Position numbers and translations under genes: made by a program. DNA of 64,000 nucleotides from Tigriopus japonicus (lineage: Eukaryota; Arthropoda; Copepoda; Harpacticoida; Harpacticidae), in contig CM021315.1 of assembly GCA_010645155.1 (NCBI GenBank), positions 8,043,126 to 8,107,125 of the forward strand, in the 5' to 3' direction. The notes under the pieces are model-generated. The model was not told the origin of the DNA. It ran no database searches and saw only the letters and a list, made by a program, of their open reading frames with translations. The stretch's first letter is position 1. The number at the start of each line of letters is the position of its first letter. This document shows positions 11,504-24,500 of this stretch, in pieces.

Positions 11504-11807
11504 TAGTGATGGACCGAATAGACTTTTCACTGAGACGTAGTTTTTAGGGCTTAACCGAAGCCAAAACCGAAAGTACCTAACTGCAGAGTCATATATTTGC
11601 AAAATTCACTTTAAAACTATTAGTTTCTCATGTGCTCCATTTTGAGTAATGGCAACTTTAAAAAATCGGAAAACTTACGTTTCAGAGGTTTAAAAAAACT
11701 TCCATTTTGTTGTCAAACTCCATCCTTTATAGTGCATGTCAGCGTTCAGTTTCGGTAGGCATAACTGAACCGAAATTTTGGCCGAAAGTGCTTCCTGTCC
11801 ATCACTA
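11504..11807. mobile_element. Probable hAT-type miniature element (304 bp)
   Basis: The ends TAGTGATGGAC and GTCCATCACTA are perfect 11-bp inverted repeats of the TAG.G.TG form common in hAT transposons. Subterminal ACCGAA words recur (AACCGAAGCC, AACCGAAAG, AACCGAAAT, GCCGAAAG), another hAT habit. The flanking 8-mers are similar only in a shifted register, so the target duplication is not clean. No coding sequence is present. Confidence 0.5.
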
Positions 11808-14800
11808 CTACTTTTTATTGTGAAGCAAAGTCTGAAAGGCATATGGAAACAAAAAAAAATCAAGCTATTTTCCTGAATTATTTTTGCCAGAAAGTCCAAG
11901 AGAGGTAAAATACATCAAGCAGAACAAAAAAGGTGTTCTATACTTATGGTTTAGATTTTTAAAATTGGAAAAAAACTGAACAAATGAAATAATTAAAGAG
12001 GAAAGATGAAACTTCAACTGAATAAGAACGCAAGCCATAAATGGGCCATGGCCCACACTTATGGCTCCAAGGGTGGTCGTTGCTGGGCCCATGAGCTATG
12101 GGCAATGCCCCAAAAAGTGGGCTCAAGAACATTCATGGGACTGTACGTGTGGACTCAGAGCTCTTAGATGGTTGATATGTGGGCCCATGAACCTACCAGG
12201 ATTTGTATGGAGGGCCCCTTATCATCAAGGACATCATCATCTTATGGTCAAGGCCCAGCAAATTTGACACAACGTCAAATTTGCTGGGCCTTGACCCAAA
12301 AGCAGTTGCCAGCCCCTGATCTACATCAATTAAAGGAGAAAAAACCAAGGCTGGCGTTGATCTCTTTTTGGGGGGAATTCTTGTACAAGGTTAACCGTAC
12401 TTAGTGTCTTATGCCCAACAAAGAATTACTCGAAATACACTTATGACACACTAATATTGAAAAAATATCAGCTAAAGTAAATATATTTAGGTATACACGT
12501 AGCAAGTCTTGACGCTTGACGCTTGATCGATTTGTTTAGACATTAGGATTTTGCATCCAGTTTTACACACCCTCTGATCTAAAAAAAACATCCTAGTTTT
12601 GATCGGACATTGCAAAGCCTAACATTAACTGAATTACTTAAACGAAGAAACAAAGACCGCAGCAAAAAACTTTAATTTTATTGTTATTTTTACCTAAGTA
12701 TCGCTTTAGCATCTTGTTTGTCATAAATTTGTGCTAAAATTTAGGGAACGTTTATTATGGAGTGCCCTGTAATTTATAAGAACTTAGGCAGACATATGTT
12801 AGACTAAGTAGCAACATCAGCTTCAAGATTCTTCACTTTAATCACTGTGTTATAAAGAGAGATTGACCTAGAAGACTCTTAGTCATTAGATTATTTAGCC
12901 ATAAAATGTCATGAAGTTATACCTCTTATAAGGTTATTTAACCTTACCGTATCTCAAGGCTCTAATTCATACGCATACTATTATAAATGAGTGCATTACT
13001 TGTTTCATATGTACCAAAAGTATGTTTGTAAACACAGGCTCTTCATTACCTTAAGCTTTCAGGATGTAGACATTTTTTATGGAGCTCAATGTTGCGACAT
13101 CAGTGCATTCGAATTGAACCCTTTCGGAACTCGATTTTCTAAGGGGAAGGTATACAACTCTGACAGTCCAACAGCCCTCAGTGTCTATTCAGGGGTGGAA
13201 ATGTAGATCTCTTCTTTTCCATCGCCAAATGTGGAATTCAATTTGAAATCATGTCAAAAATCTCCATTGGTAAGAATCACAAATTTTATGATCCAGAGTT
13301 CCTTTGAAGCGTGAAGTGATGCAATGACGTTCTTCCCGTCGTGGAAATCTTGAGCTCCTGCCTGAATTGGTTTTAATTAGGTTTCCAATTCAGTGGTTCT
13401 GAGAACAGGCTCTTAAAAGGTGACTAGAGAGGCAAGGTCTGAAAAGTTTTGAATCATTTGTCAACCTGAAATGCCTGACAAGCGACCCTGATTGCCCTAA
13501 AAGGAGGAAAGGTTGAAGCCTTGAACGCCTCTCGCTTTTCATTTTAATGAAATTTGATCCCATTTCACTAGTGGATATTCAACCTCACCAACGCTTCAAC
13601 CAATGCACCATTAGCAAAATTTTACCAGGGTTTGATTATTTTTTAACTCAAATTACTGCGTAACGATACTTGAGGTTGGCGATTTGAAAGAGGCTTTTGT
13701 CCTTGGTAGCTAACAAACTTGTCCTCAACAAACTCTTCTTCAGGAATGTTTCATTTCGTGGAAAAGAGGCCTTCTTTTGAACCCACACATGGGTGTGAGG
13801 TGGATTGTCCCCAAGTTCTCTTTTCAACTTGTCCCATTCTCAACAAGAAGAAAAAAGTCCTTCAAGACAGTTTCATTTTGTTCTCACTTTCTTCGCTAAC
13901 GTTCTTCCCGCGCAAGAAGAATTTGGCGCCATGGCATTTGAAAAACGCGCGCGCGGGAAACGAACACAACGAGCCACTCGAACGAACAGCGCGCATTCAG
14001 CCATTTTTGGTCTTCTTGAGGATATTCAGCCTAAACAAGCGCTTTCTCCGAAAGAGGAAGGGCATGGTTCAATGTTCCCATGTTCCATGTTTTCTGTTTC
14101 GAGATTTTGGGACCGGGGAACGCGTTTTAGACCTTCAGCACTGGATCTCATTCTTTGAGGATGAGACCCCGCGTGAGTGGGAAATGTCGGTGAAAATCCG
14201 AGAAAGATTGTTGACAGTCATCGCTTGAGCCTGGTTGAGAACGGTCCCTCAACTGATTGGTGGTTTACCAAGGCTAAAAGCAGTTCTGAATTAGTGGTTT
14301 TAATGCACACTAGAGAGGATGTGGTTTGCCGAGGTCTAAGTTTTGGCCCAAAGTGATCAGGACCTTTGGAAAACTAGTTCGACTTCAAGCTGATTGACTG
14401 ACAGCCTTATGCTTGAGTGATCCTCTTCGCTCGTGTGAGAGCTGACTCATTTCCATCTGCAGTTTGGTTTTGAGATAAGATTGCGTGGCAGCTCCTTCTT
14501 GAGGAGATGTCGCCCATCCAGTGATAAGTGGAGAAAAAGTGTGTTAGTCTAGGCAATACCCATTACTAGTCCCCAACCAACCAACCAACCAGTCAAAGTC
14601 ATATTGAAGGGGTCTCTGCCCATATACTTCGTCGAAGCAATTCTCTTTTGTGGCACCTTTCATGTGTTCGTTGGGCTGAAAGAGAGAAGACAAGAACGCA
14701 AGACACACCACACATTTCAGGCACTGGTTCCATCTACTACCATCATCATCATTATCCGTTTGTCTTGAATGGCGTTCTTTTCCTGAGGAACAATTTCGCC

Positions 14801-15247
14801 TGGCGCCAATTTCAATCCAAGTTCTCGAAGAAATCACAGGGCTCTATGTCGCATGAGAGGAAAGGAGGCGGAGGAGGATCAGCCCTAGGCCCTTATCTAA
14901 ACAATTAACTTTTGTCATCCAACTCACTCGATTTTCCCTCAGCCTTCCCCCAAAGTAGATGGAGAGTGTCAGACTGATATAGAGCCGACTACTAGGCGGC
15001 AGAACTTATGAGATTGGTTGAACCTCACTTCTTCCGCGGCGACCTTTCCCCCCTTACACCCTAGTCCATTGTTCTTGGCCTACCTAAGCTCTCCTTCAAT
15101 TCAAATCTTAAGGGGATTATTAGTCCCAGGAGGATTTCATTCTCTCTGAAAGGGAAACTTCTTGACGAAGCGTGTGTGACATTTGCTTTTCCGGTGTCCT
15201 GGTACCGGGATCCACGAGAAAGAAGACTCTTGTGTGCCAAAACCACA
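11808..15247. other. Upstream region of the Sidestep-like gene
   Basis: No gene is confirmed. A GC- and CpG-rich patch lies at about 13910-14000 (GCGCGCGCGGGAAACG), with a long but unrecognised open frame of 169 codons over it (13719-14228). An (AACC)n microsatellite is at about 14569-14591. This region is the likely place for the receptor promoter, but I cannot identify a TATA box or initiator with confidence. Confidence 0.35.
12246..12296. repeat. Perfect 23-bp inverted repeat with a 5-base loop
   Basis: Arms 12246-12268 and 12274-12296 are exact reverse complements around the loop ACAAC. Each arm contains GGCCCAGCAAATTTGAC or its complement. No flanking duplication or longer arm is visible, so this may be the core of a transposon or a structured transcript element. 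Confidence 0.7.
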
Positions 15248-15524
15248 ATGACCCTCACTTTGGACAAGGTCCTAATGAGAAGGCACAACGGGGGCCAGAG
15301 CCTGTTGTGGTCATGGGTATTTTTGTTGTCCTTGATTTGCTGTGGTTGTGGGCGAGGTGCTCTTGGCTCAAATGCCCCTATTCATGGGAAACCGTCTGCT
15401 ATTTTGGAACCCTCAACACAAATGTTAAAAGTGAAGACATTTCAAAGTGGTGGACATCCCAACGACATCTTGGCTTCCATGGAGTCAGTAAGACCAGGGT
15501 TCTTCATGCAGACAACACATAGAG
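15248..15524 (+). CDS. side: Sidestep-like gene, candidate exon 1 (signal peptide)
   Basis: The start ATG sits in a good context (CCACAATGACC). After a basic stretch (MRRHNGG) comes a hydrophobic core (LLWSWVFLLSLICCGCG) at residues 20-36, with cleavage likely soon after. About 50 residues of linker follow, up to a donor GAG|GTACAG. The exon ends in phase 1, and the first Ig exon 23 kb downstream needs exactly that (G plus AA gives Glu). A stronger-looking donor inside the exon (TCA|GTAAGA, about 15488) gives phase 0 and would not join directly. The link rests on phase, strand and the need for a signal peptide. Another first exon may exist. Confidence 0.55.
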
Positions 15525-18500
15525 GTACAGTGGCACGTCATCTTTTTTTTGTTTCAAAGTCAAATTGCTGTTCCTTTTCCGGAGAAGTGGCAATTCCAAG
15601 GGATATTTCCTTTAGAATTGGACCATCGCTGGAGTAGCATCCCCTTCTTGGTATCCAGAGATTTTCGAGACAGTTTCCTTTCAAAAGTGATCTCTCTCTC
15701 TTTTTCTCTCTCTTTGAAATATGTTTTGGCCATGGAGCCTAGAACCATATTTGAGTGATGGTACATTTTTGACAGGTTTCCTTTTTTTTGGACCTTTGCA
15801 AAAAATTGAGGGCAGGAAAGAAATTCCAACCGTCATCTCAAAACCAAACTTCCCAATTTCCACGACTGAGGTGAAGAACTTTATTTCCTCTCTTTCTTGA
15901 AGTCGTTTTCTCAAGGACATGCCCGCTTAGCCCGTGTGTATTGTATCACGATAAGACGACTTCAACGGTACTCTAGCTTTTGAGCGTGGGTTTTTCCTCA
16001 GTGGGAAAGATAATTATCTCCCGAGAATGAACAACCAAAGGTATAATCTCGATTTCATGAGGAGATGAGTTTGGAATTGCATGTAAATTGGGAGGGATCC
16101 AGGATCTATGACACCCGGGGGAGCATGTTCAATCCCAACCAATTCCAGCCATTCCTCGAAATGCCTCAAAATACGAGCCCAAGGACTTGTTTCTTCTCAT
16201 CGTAATTACTTTGTCTGCATATTTGATTACCCATCGGACGTTTTACCTTGTTAGAGGAACAAGGCATCTCGGCACTGCCTTTTCTGCGTTCTCGTTGTTG
16301 ATGTTCTTTGGCTGAATGTAGTGATGGAGCACATTCATCCTTACCGGACAACAATCAAGCCCAACAACGAGATAATTCCAATCCTCGATTCCTGTTCCAA
16401 TGTAGCGCATTCACCATCGAGTACTTCACCAAGCGTTTGAGCTCTCAACCCTTCTCGACATTTCGATCAAATCGTTTATTTTCCTCTCGTCGTCCTGCTC
16501 CATGTGGACCTCTTTCCAGGCCAACAGGGTGATGAAGCTCTCAGGGACAGGACTATGCACTTCTTTAGGTTTTGAATCACCATTCTCTTGCTCGTCTTCA
16601 TTCCCGTGTAATCTTATTTTATCTTTACTATTATTGGAACCATACGAGAATCCGAAATGACACGGAATCTCCTTAACCCAGTGAGCATTCGGAAATTGCT
16701 TCAGTGATCCACCCTGTACAACTTGCTCAGTGAGAGTAGGGGAAAAAACGAAAGAAAGAGTGATCTTATTCTTTTAGTTTGCTTTGCTGTGGATGGAGGT
16801 TTTGTTGGTTGGGTTTTTATTCCTTCTTGGCCTCCGTCTTGAAATCCATTTCCTGTCCTGAACAATAGGTCACTTGGTTGCTTGCATCGGGGTGATCTGG
16901 TGGTAGCTTGGCTCAATTTTCGTCTCATTGACTGGCTTCCACGTTTAACCTCAAGTTGGCCTTGAAGTGGGGCACAAAAAAAACCACACAAGTCCAAGAA
17001 CACTTACGTATGGACGCATGAGAGTACCGGATTTGCAATATCACAGATCGTATACAGACCTTTGGATGGGAACAAATATCCCCTTTTGTAGAGTTGGGTC
17101 CATAAATTTGGGGGTCGATTCAACTTCTCACTTTCACCACATACCACAATAGAGTAGTGCTCTCCCTCGAAGTTTGTAGTAACTGGGTTAAAAACCACGG
17201 CGGAAAATGAGCTCCACACCACCACTTGGTTATTTCTTCATGGGCAAAGAAACTTGGTATCCAATAGAATTATTCTCAATGTTTCAGAGTTCAAGCTCCA
17301 ATCTGATTTTTAGGGTCTGCAGTCAGAGTTCCAGACTTGGCTTTGAAATAATAGCTCGACCCTTTCTTTCATTCCTTTCTTTTCCTCTTGAAAGAGCATA
17401 CTAGTACTGTGTGCTAGTAGTATACTAGAGGCACACTTACACAAAAATGCCTGTCAGAAAATGGCAATGGATCCAACAAAAGATTTGGGTAAAGCAATCC
17501 TCTCAATTTCGAGAACATGAAGATAATACCATTTGAGTTCTACCCATGCTTTGTGTGGTGGTAAAAGGATCTAATCAAAGTAGATCAATTGTTGATGCCT
17601 CAGATAGTTTTTTTGTGTTTGAAATGCAGAGCAATAAGTCATTCATTCATTCATTCCATAATAAAAGGCCCATTTTTTGAGGTCACTTCTATCTCTAACA
17701 AACCAGAGTTCTAAGACGAAAACGATGAAAACTGAAGAGAACTACGACAAGAGGCAAGTTAAGAGTTGGTGGTAGAATTGTTTTATGTCTCAAGGAGACT
17801 GGTCATAAAACTGGAATTTGTTTGGATGGCAAAGATAGAAGACTCAATTTCTGAGAACGATGTCCTAGGACACTTCTTCGCTCAGTTCTCACAACTTCTA
17901 GCGAGCAATGTGACTTTACACTTTGGAGGTCAAGTGGAACCGCCTTTGGAACAATATTTATTGGGGGTTGCACTTCTTTCCAGCTCTTGCTTCGAAAAGC
18001 GATTGGTGTTGCTAGAAAGTCACAAGGCAAAAGCATGTTGGATTGTTGATGGATGCGTGGATCCACAAATATTTTCCCGCAAAAGTGACACTTTGGCTAG
18101 TTTGAAAGAAGAATCGTGAGAAGTTCTTCAGAAAGTCTCGATGTCTTCATAATTACAATGAGGGCCATGAAATCTCAGGGTCCTCATGTGTCCAATTTCC
18201 CGTGGGACTCGCTGAGTCTAACGATTCAAGCAGTGTTCCCATAACCGCAATAACACGTGTTTTATCATCATGGGCTTGTTGGACTTCCTAGATTTGTCGA
18301 AATCTTGTTAGTTTTAGGGCTAATTGGCAACCCTACCCCAAGTGTTCCCACTTCGAGACTACTTGGCTAGAAGGGAAAAAATTCTCACTTTACAGCTTAA
18401 TTAAGAGAAAGTGGGTGTTCCACTTCGGTTACTTCAAGTTCCTTTAGTCCTGGAATTACATCACGAATGTTCAGTCCCCCTTCTTATTCCCTTTGCATAG

Positions 18501-21500
18501 TTTGCATATGAATTTTCAAAACGAAGATTTCCTTTGTTCATGAATGAGGTTTCATTTGGCACAAAAGCCAGTCTCAAGTTCTTAAATATGGCGAGTTTAT
18601 CCTAATTGTGGAACTCCATTTGGAACCACATCATGAGAGAATCTCACCGACGAAGACGGGAAAAAACTTACATTGCTCCTTCTCCGTGAGGATAAATCAG
18701 AAATCAAATTACACAGAATTAATGCCGAGACCCACTTCGAGATGGACCATTGGGCAAAAATGTGGGATTCGTTTTTTTCGAGATGCCCCAAAACAACTCA
18801 AGTGGTTCATTTCTCCACATTCAAGAGGACCCCATCCCAGTTTCCAAGTCGGAGGAAACCGGATTCTTTGTTCATTTATTCAGATTAGACTTTCCGAGAC
18901 ATGCTCTGACAACGCGTTTACTCCAATGGTAGCAAAAATATTACGTTCACCACCAAGGAACTTGACTGTTCAATGGTCCTGGGATTTGCGTATCTGATCG
19001 GAGCATTCCCTTCTGCATGCGTGCCTGTTTTTGCGGCAATTATGCCCTTCTGGGGACACGCGTGTCAAATGTGTAACTACATAGAAGTCAAGAAAACGTA
19101 ACCCCAGATTGGTTTGCGAGAAATTAAGATTTCCTTTCCTTGTAAAGAGATTAACTTTACCCTATTCGTTTGAAGTCAAACTCTGGGTTTATGGGTGTTT
19201 GGAAAACATCATCTAAATTTCGTTTTCATCACAATATTTTGGTTAGATGGAAAGCTTTCTGACACTTCAGTTTTCGTTTCGTACGATAAAAGTTCCTTGC
19301 GACTAACTTTTGCATGTCTCAAGAAAAGGCCAAATTACATTACATTTGACTTTTCAGTAGTAGGCTTGGACTAACGTATCAAAGAATGCATGTTTGTGTA
19401 ACATTCGATTGATGATGTTTTTGGAAGTAGCCTTTTTGTTGTGAAAAACTGAGAGTCGTGATTCCATTTCTTCCATTTGGCTCGCTTCAGTTGAGCGTTC
19501 TTGTTTATCTCTTGAATTCATTTTACAAACCCAATGGTTCCATTTTTTACCCGAACAGATAACATGCCTTGTCTTTCTTTCGTGGGGTCTAAAGAGAAAG
19601 AAGAAAACGAAATTCAGAGACATTTATCATGCCCAGATATTTTGCTTGTAAAATCGCCATTTCTCTTAGCTGCCGATGTTTCATGTCCCATGGTTCACTG
19701 AAGGTCTCCTGTTTCGCTTATTCTTCATGTTCCAACATTTTTATGATATGGCTCTTCCCTTGTGTCTGGCTGTGATAAAACGGTCCCCAAAAGGCCTCTT
19801 TGCTTTGGAAAAGGGGGACAGTTTGCTCCCACTCCTCATGGACGACATTTTTATATGCCATGTTTGTCACAAAATCGCCCTTTCCACCCCTGGAATGATT
19901 CGCAATCGTGTAAATGGGTGAAAAGAGCACACTTTGGTTTCACCACGAAACATCCTTCCATTGAGTGAGTGTGCTTCACGGTACGTTCAAGCGATAATCA
20001 TGCTTCTATCAGGACCTTTGTTCTGTCACATTGAGGACCATTGTCTATTTTGCACTCTTCGCACTTCCAAGTTCCCTTGTCATGGCCTTGTTTGCCCTCA
20101 TGCCACTTCAAGAAAAGAGCCTTCAGAAACCATCAGCGTTGCCAAAATGAATCTCTTACACTGCTTGGAAAACAATAATCAAATTAACTAAATGTCTCAA
20201 ATTTTCGTCACACAAGTGGATATGTTTCCATCGATATTTTATTCCAATGACATGGCAACCCTGAGCTTGCCAAGGACGACAGCACGTTTTCGGTGACCAA
20301 ATCCCGCATCGAGTGTATTCTACGGAAGGTTGCAGTGGTCGAAAATTTGCCATGGATCTGATTTGATTACTATTGAGTAGGAGTGACTTGGATCTCGATT
20401 CCTGAGCCTGCCAATGAGGTGGCCCGAGTCGAAAGCAATAACAAAAGTGAGAGACACAGAAAAGTTTGGCATAGCCAAAAGAGCCTACAAGCCAAGTTCA
20501 GCTAAGCCCAGTCAATAATGTTGCCAATAACAAAAATGGGGTTAATGAATACCTATCGGACTGCGACAGGGACTTGCACCAACCAACACATTCAAAATTG
20601 TGTACTACGTATCATGAAATATTCATCTCTTTTGTGATTGAACAAAGATTGTGTCATATTTGGGATTGCGAGTTTCTTTTGACATCATCTAAATTATTGT
20701 TCACCTCATTTATGTTTGAAAGGCCCCTTTTCGCTTTTTAGCCAATCCTTATCTCCGTCCAAGCCCCTTGATTGTCCCAGGACAAAAAAACCAAGCCAAC
20801 TCCCTGGTTTCTTTCATGTTCCCATTTGTCATCCGGTTTTCTCTTCCGCGTCCTTTCGTTCCCTTTTTTCCTTTGGGGACTCTCTTGTGTGCTCTTGGTC
20901 ATCTTTTTGTTCCCTTTTGTTACTGTAATGATTCCTCTTTATTCACTTTCAGGTAAGCTCATTTGCATCTGATTGGAAGGACCGTCAGCATGAAACATGT
21001 CGTGATCGGGAGGTTTCAATGTCATCCCAGATAAGAAAAAGCCATTTCCTAAGACATTTATTAGGTGGGAATCCCGAAATATTGGCATTGGACATATATT
21101 CTCGAAGTAATTTCATTTGTGCATTAGGAATGAAAGGTTTGTGCATTAGTTACTATACCCACCACTATTGAATTTTAGTTCAAGAACTTAAAGTTTCTGG
21201 AAATGCAAGTTTTAAAAAGTATTGCGACTAGACAAGCAACGTTATGTTATTTCACTATTTTTGAAGCTCGCTTTGTTTTTTTGGTCCTCTCTAGTAATAA
21301 TTGCTTTACAATGTCTGACACTGAAAATCCCCAAGGGAGCACACGGTTTTATGGGACAGCCGAGGAGAAAATCATTGGGATATTTTGAGTGGATATTTTT
21401 CAGCCCCGGGTATTAAAGTTGACCTGATCCAATCTCCCTAATATTGTCCTAATTCGGCCTCTTTAATATTCACAAATGCCCTCCCACTCACATGAATGTG

Positions 21501-24500
21501 AGAAGTGCTCTCCGTCAAGAAAGCAATGTTGTTTGTACTCGTATGAACATAAGATTGGCGATGGCCTTGAAAATACATTACATGCAACTTATCCAAGAGG
21601 CATCAAACGACTTCATGCGCGCTTTTCCTGCCCTCACTCACGGTCTTCTACTTACTATATACGTACATAGAAGGCCATCAGCCAACGTCCGTTCATATTC
21701 ACATATATGTACGTACATATACGTACGTCCATGGGCGTATGGTGGTCTAGATTATTCGCAAAAGTATCGGCGAACGAGTGCTGCAATGCTCATTGAAAGT
21801 CCTTGGGCGTCGTCCAAGGCTCAAACCCAACACATCAGCCTTGTCTTATCAATCCATGGTCTTTGTCAATGCAAACAAGGCCATTGAGAGAGATCTGGGC
21901 AATCTGCCGGACTTCCGCTCTTTCCGGAATAGAAGATCATTCCCAGTTTGCCACATTGGAACAAAGAATCACGTTCTCTTTCTTTCTCTCTCTTGAGGAG
22001 CCCTAATGGGGCCCCGAGTGAGACAATGTGAGTAGGGAAGGCCAAAGAAAAAGTCTCATTCATATTGAGGGGATTGGCCTTGGAAATTTTGGAAATCAAT
22101 GATTGCTCCCAGAGATTGGTGGCAAAGTTCAGGTCCGCTCCTAATTGTCCTGTTCTACACAAGCCATCAAACTTCTGGAGGCAGATTGAAAGGACGCGAG
22201 AGTCAAAATTGGGAAGAAGGAAATGTCTTCCAAAGCCATTCGTTCGGTCGCCGAGAACTTTGGGTCTGAAAACTTGGTTCGTCGCAAACTTGAACTAGGA
22301 AGTTTACGTGCACTTTGGAAAATGATCATTAGTTTAGGAAAATTCCTCAGCAATTCTCTATTCCGAGTTTCTCCAGGTTCTTTGTTGAATAGCTCCCACG
22401 TTTTGTGTTTGTTATGTTGCGGGTCTCAATGCAATCAAATTGGAACCATGTGTTTTGGCGGAAGTGTAGACGAGATATTAACCTCGATTTGACTAGACAG
22501 ATCCCCCTAGCGAAAAAAACACCACGATTTGTCTTGATTTCCCGTTGGCAGACTTCCTTCTCACAGAATTTGAAGGCCAGCACCACCGTCGTCACGAAGA
22601 AAGCCGACAAAAAGCTGAAGGTTGTTTGCAGTAAATCTGTCACTTTAATTTATTCATGAATAATGTTTCGGCCTCGCTTTCCGTTCATCTTCGAGACGTC
22701 AGAGCCTTAGTATGTACATTATGGTATGTGCATTTACGAGTACAAAGCAACACGCCATTTATGGTCGAAAAACGCATAACTAAAATGCGCTCATTAATCG
22801 GGGTTTGAAGCATATGATTCTCATTTTTAAAGAAAGCAAGCCCAATGCGGAAACATCAAATTCTTAACGTTATGATTTATGAGAGTGAATGTTCACTTTC
22901 ATTTCAAGGAGTATGCGAATAGCTTTCTTTTTAGTAGTTGACCGATTTTTAACAACAAACAACACTCAATTGCATTCGTGGATCGGTTTTTGACTTATTC
23001 TTTTTGCAATAATGTTTCATTGGAGATGTTGATGAGTGAATAGGTGTTTTTTCGGCTGAGATACGAGCCCTATACATAGATATAAATGACTAAGAGCAAA
23101 GACATAAACATAACATCTCCCTTTTATGGGGGAGGGGAACAAATTTAAACAAAATTTTAAATAATTATAACATATAAAAAGTAAAATTTGAAAAAAAAGA
23201 TTGTCAAAAAACTCGAAATTTGAAAATGGTTAGACACTTTTAGTATGTTGCCTATAATATAATGAGAGACAATTACACAACATATTCGTTGATTTTTAGT
23301 GGTTACATTTCGGCTCAACTATGAATGAAAATGTATCTTTACCTATCTTGTTTGCGATGCCAAAACTGAACGTCTCTTTAGTACGCAAGCCAAGTCTTTT
23401 TTTATAAGTTTAATCAATTCAATCTCGAATTAGTCCATGCAAACAATTTGAAAGAAGCTTGGATGGGTCCATGGGAATGCAAATTTGCCAAAACCAACGT
23501 GTTCGTCGTGCTGGCTTCACCAAGTGTTGCGCTAAATGGCTCGAGACCCTATTAAACTTGGGTTAATCACCTTTTGTCAGGCCTTTTAAGGTTATCCCGG
23601 TCCTTAGAGGGCTTGGGTGGATCCTTCTTGGCAACTGAAAACTCCAAAGTGATCCTAAAAGGCTTGGTTTATTAACGTTTGAATATATCTTGCTTGGAGA
23701 ATGATTAATTTAAAGGTAATCGTTAACTGTGGCTTGTTAAATTGTTTACGAAAGTATGAATAACTAACCTTGATAATGTCGCTTAATTGACGAGACGTTT
23801 AAATAAGATCAGTCTAGATGTTCGAAGTGCGAAAGTAATCGAATTATGTTAATGGTAGACGAAATTTTCTTGAAATTTTCTAATTAATAACCAAGGTTAT
23901 TCCTTGAACCACAATTTTCATGATCAATTAATTTTAGAAGCATATCTGCTCCAATGCCCTTGATTGTTTATCATTTTTTAATTAAACCATAATTGAAAAC
24001 CCCAATTAATCTGATATCACATCATTATTCTGAATTATTCAACAAGGTGTTAATTGAGATAACTCAAAAGAGCAATTCAATTAGTTGATCATTAGTTTCA
24101 AAAGTGAGCCTATTAACGCATGATGTGCCTGGGAAGCGGTTAAAAGGCAAAATTTATTTGATTCCAAGAATTTGATCATCAAAAACCCTGAAAACTCAAC
24201 CCTCGGCCCAAAATCATGACAGGCTCATATTTCCCCAGTCATCCTAATGCATTTCTTGAGGCCATCGTAGAATGTACGTACATACGCAGAAGACGAATAT
24301 GAACTGAGATTTTAGGTGGTCCCATTGTCTGGAAAGACTTTCTCTCGCCATGTTCCCCCTCCCTCTGGTTCCATGGACCATGTCTTCATTGACGATGCAT
24401 TTCTAGTTCCAAGGTCCAGTTTTCCTTGGTGTCTCGTTCTCTTTCTCCTGTGCTCCTATCCAAAACTGGTGAACTTTCCTTTCGTTCCTGGTTGTCGGCT

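Noticed and set aside
16700..16720. CCACCCTGTA, like a mariner end
   Set aside because: No matching inverted end or TA-bounded partner is nearby.
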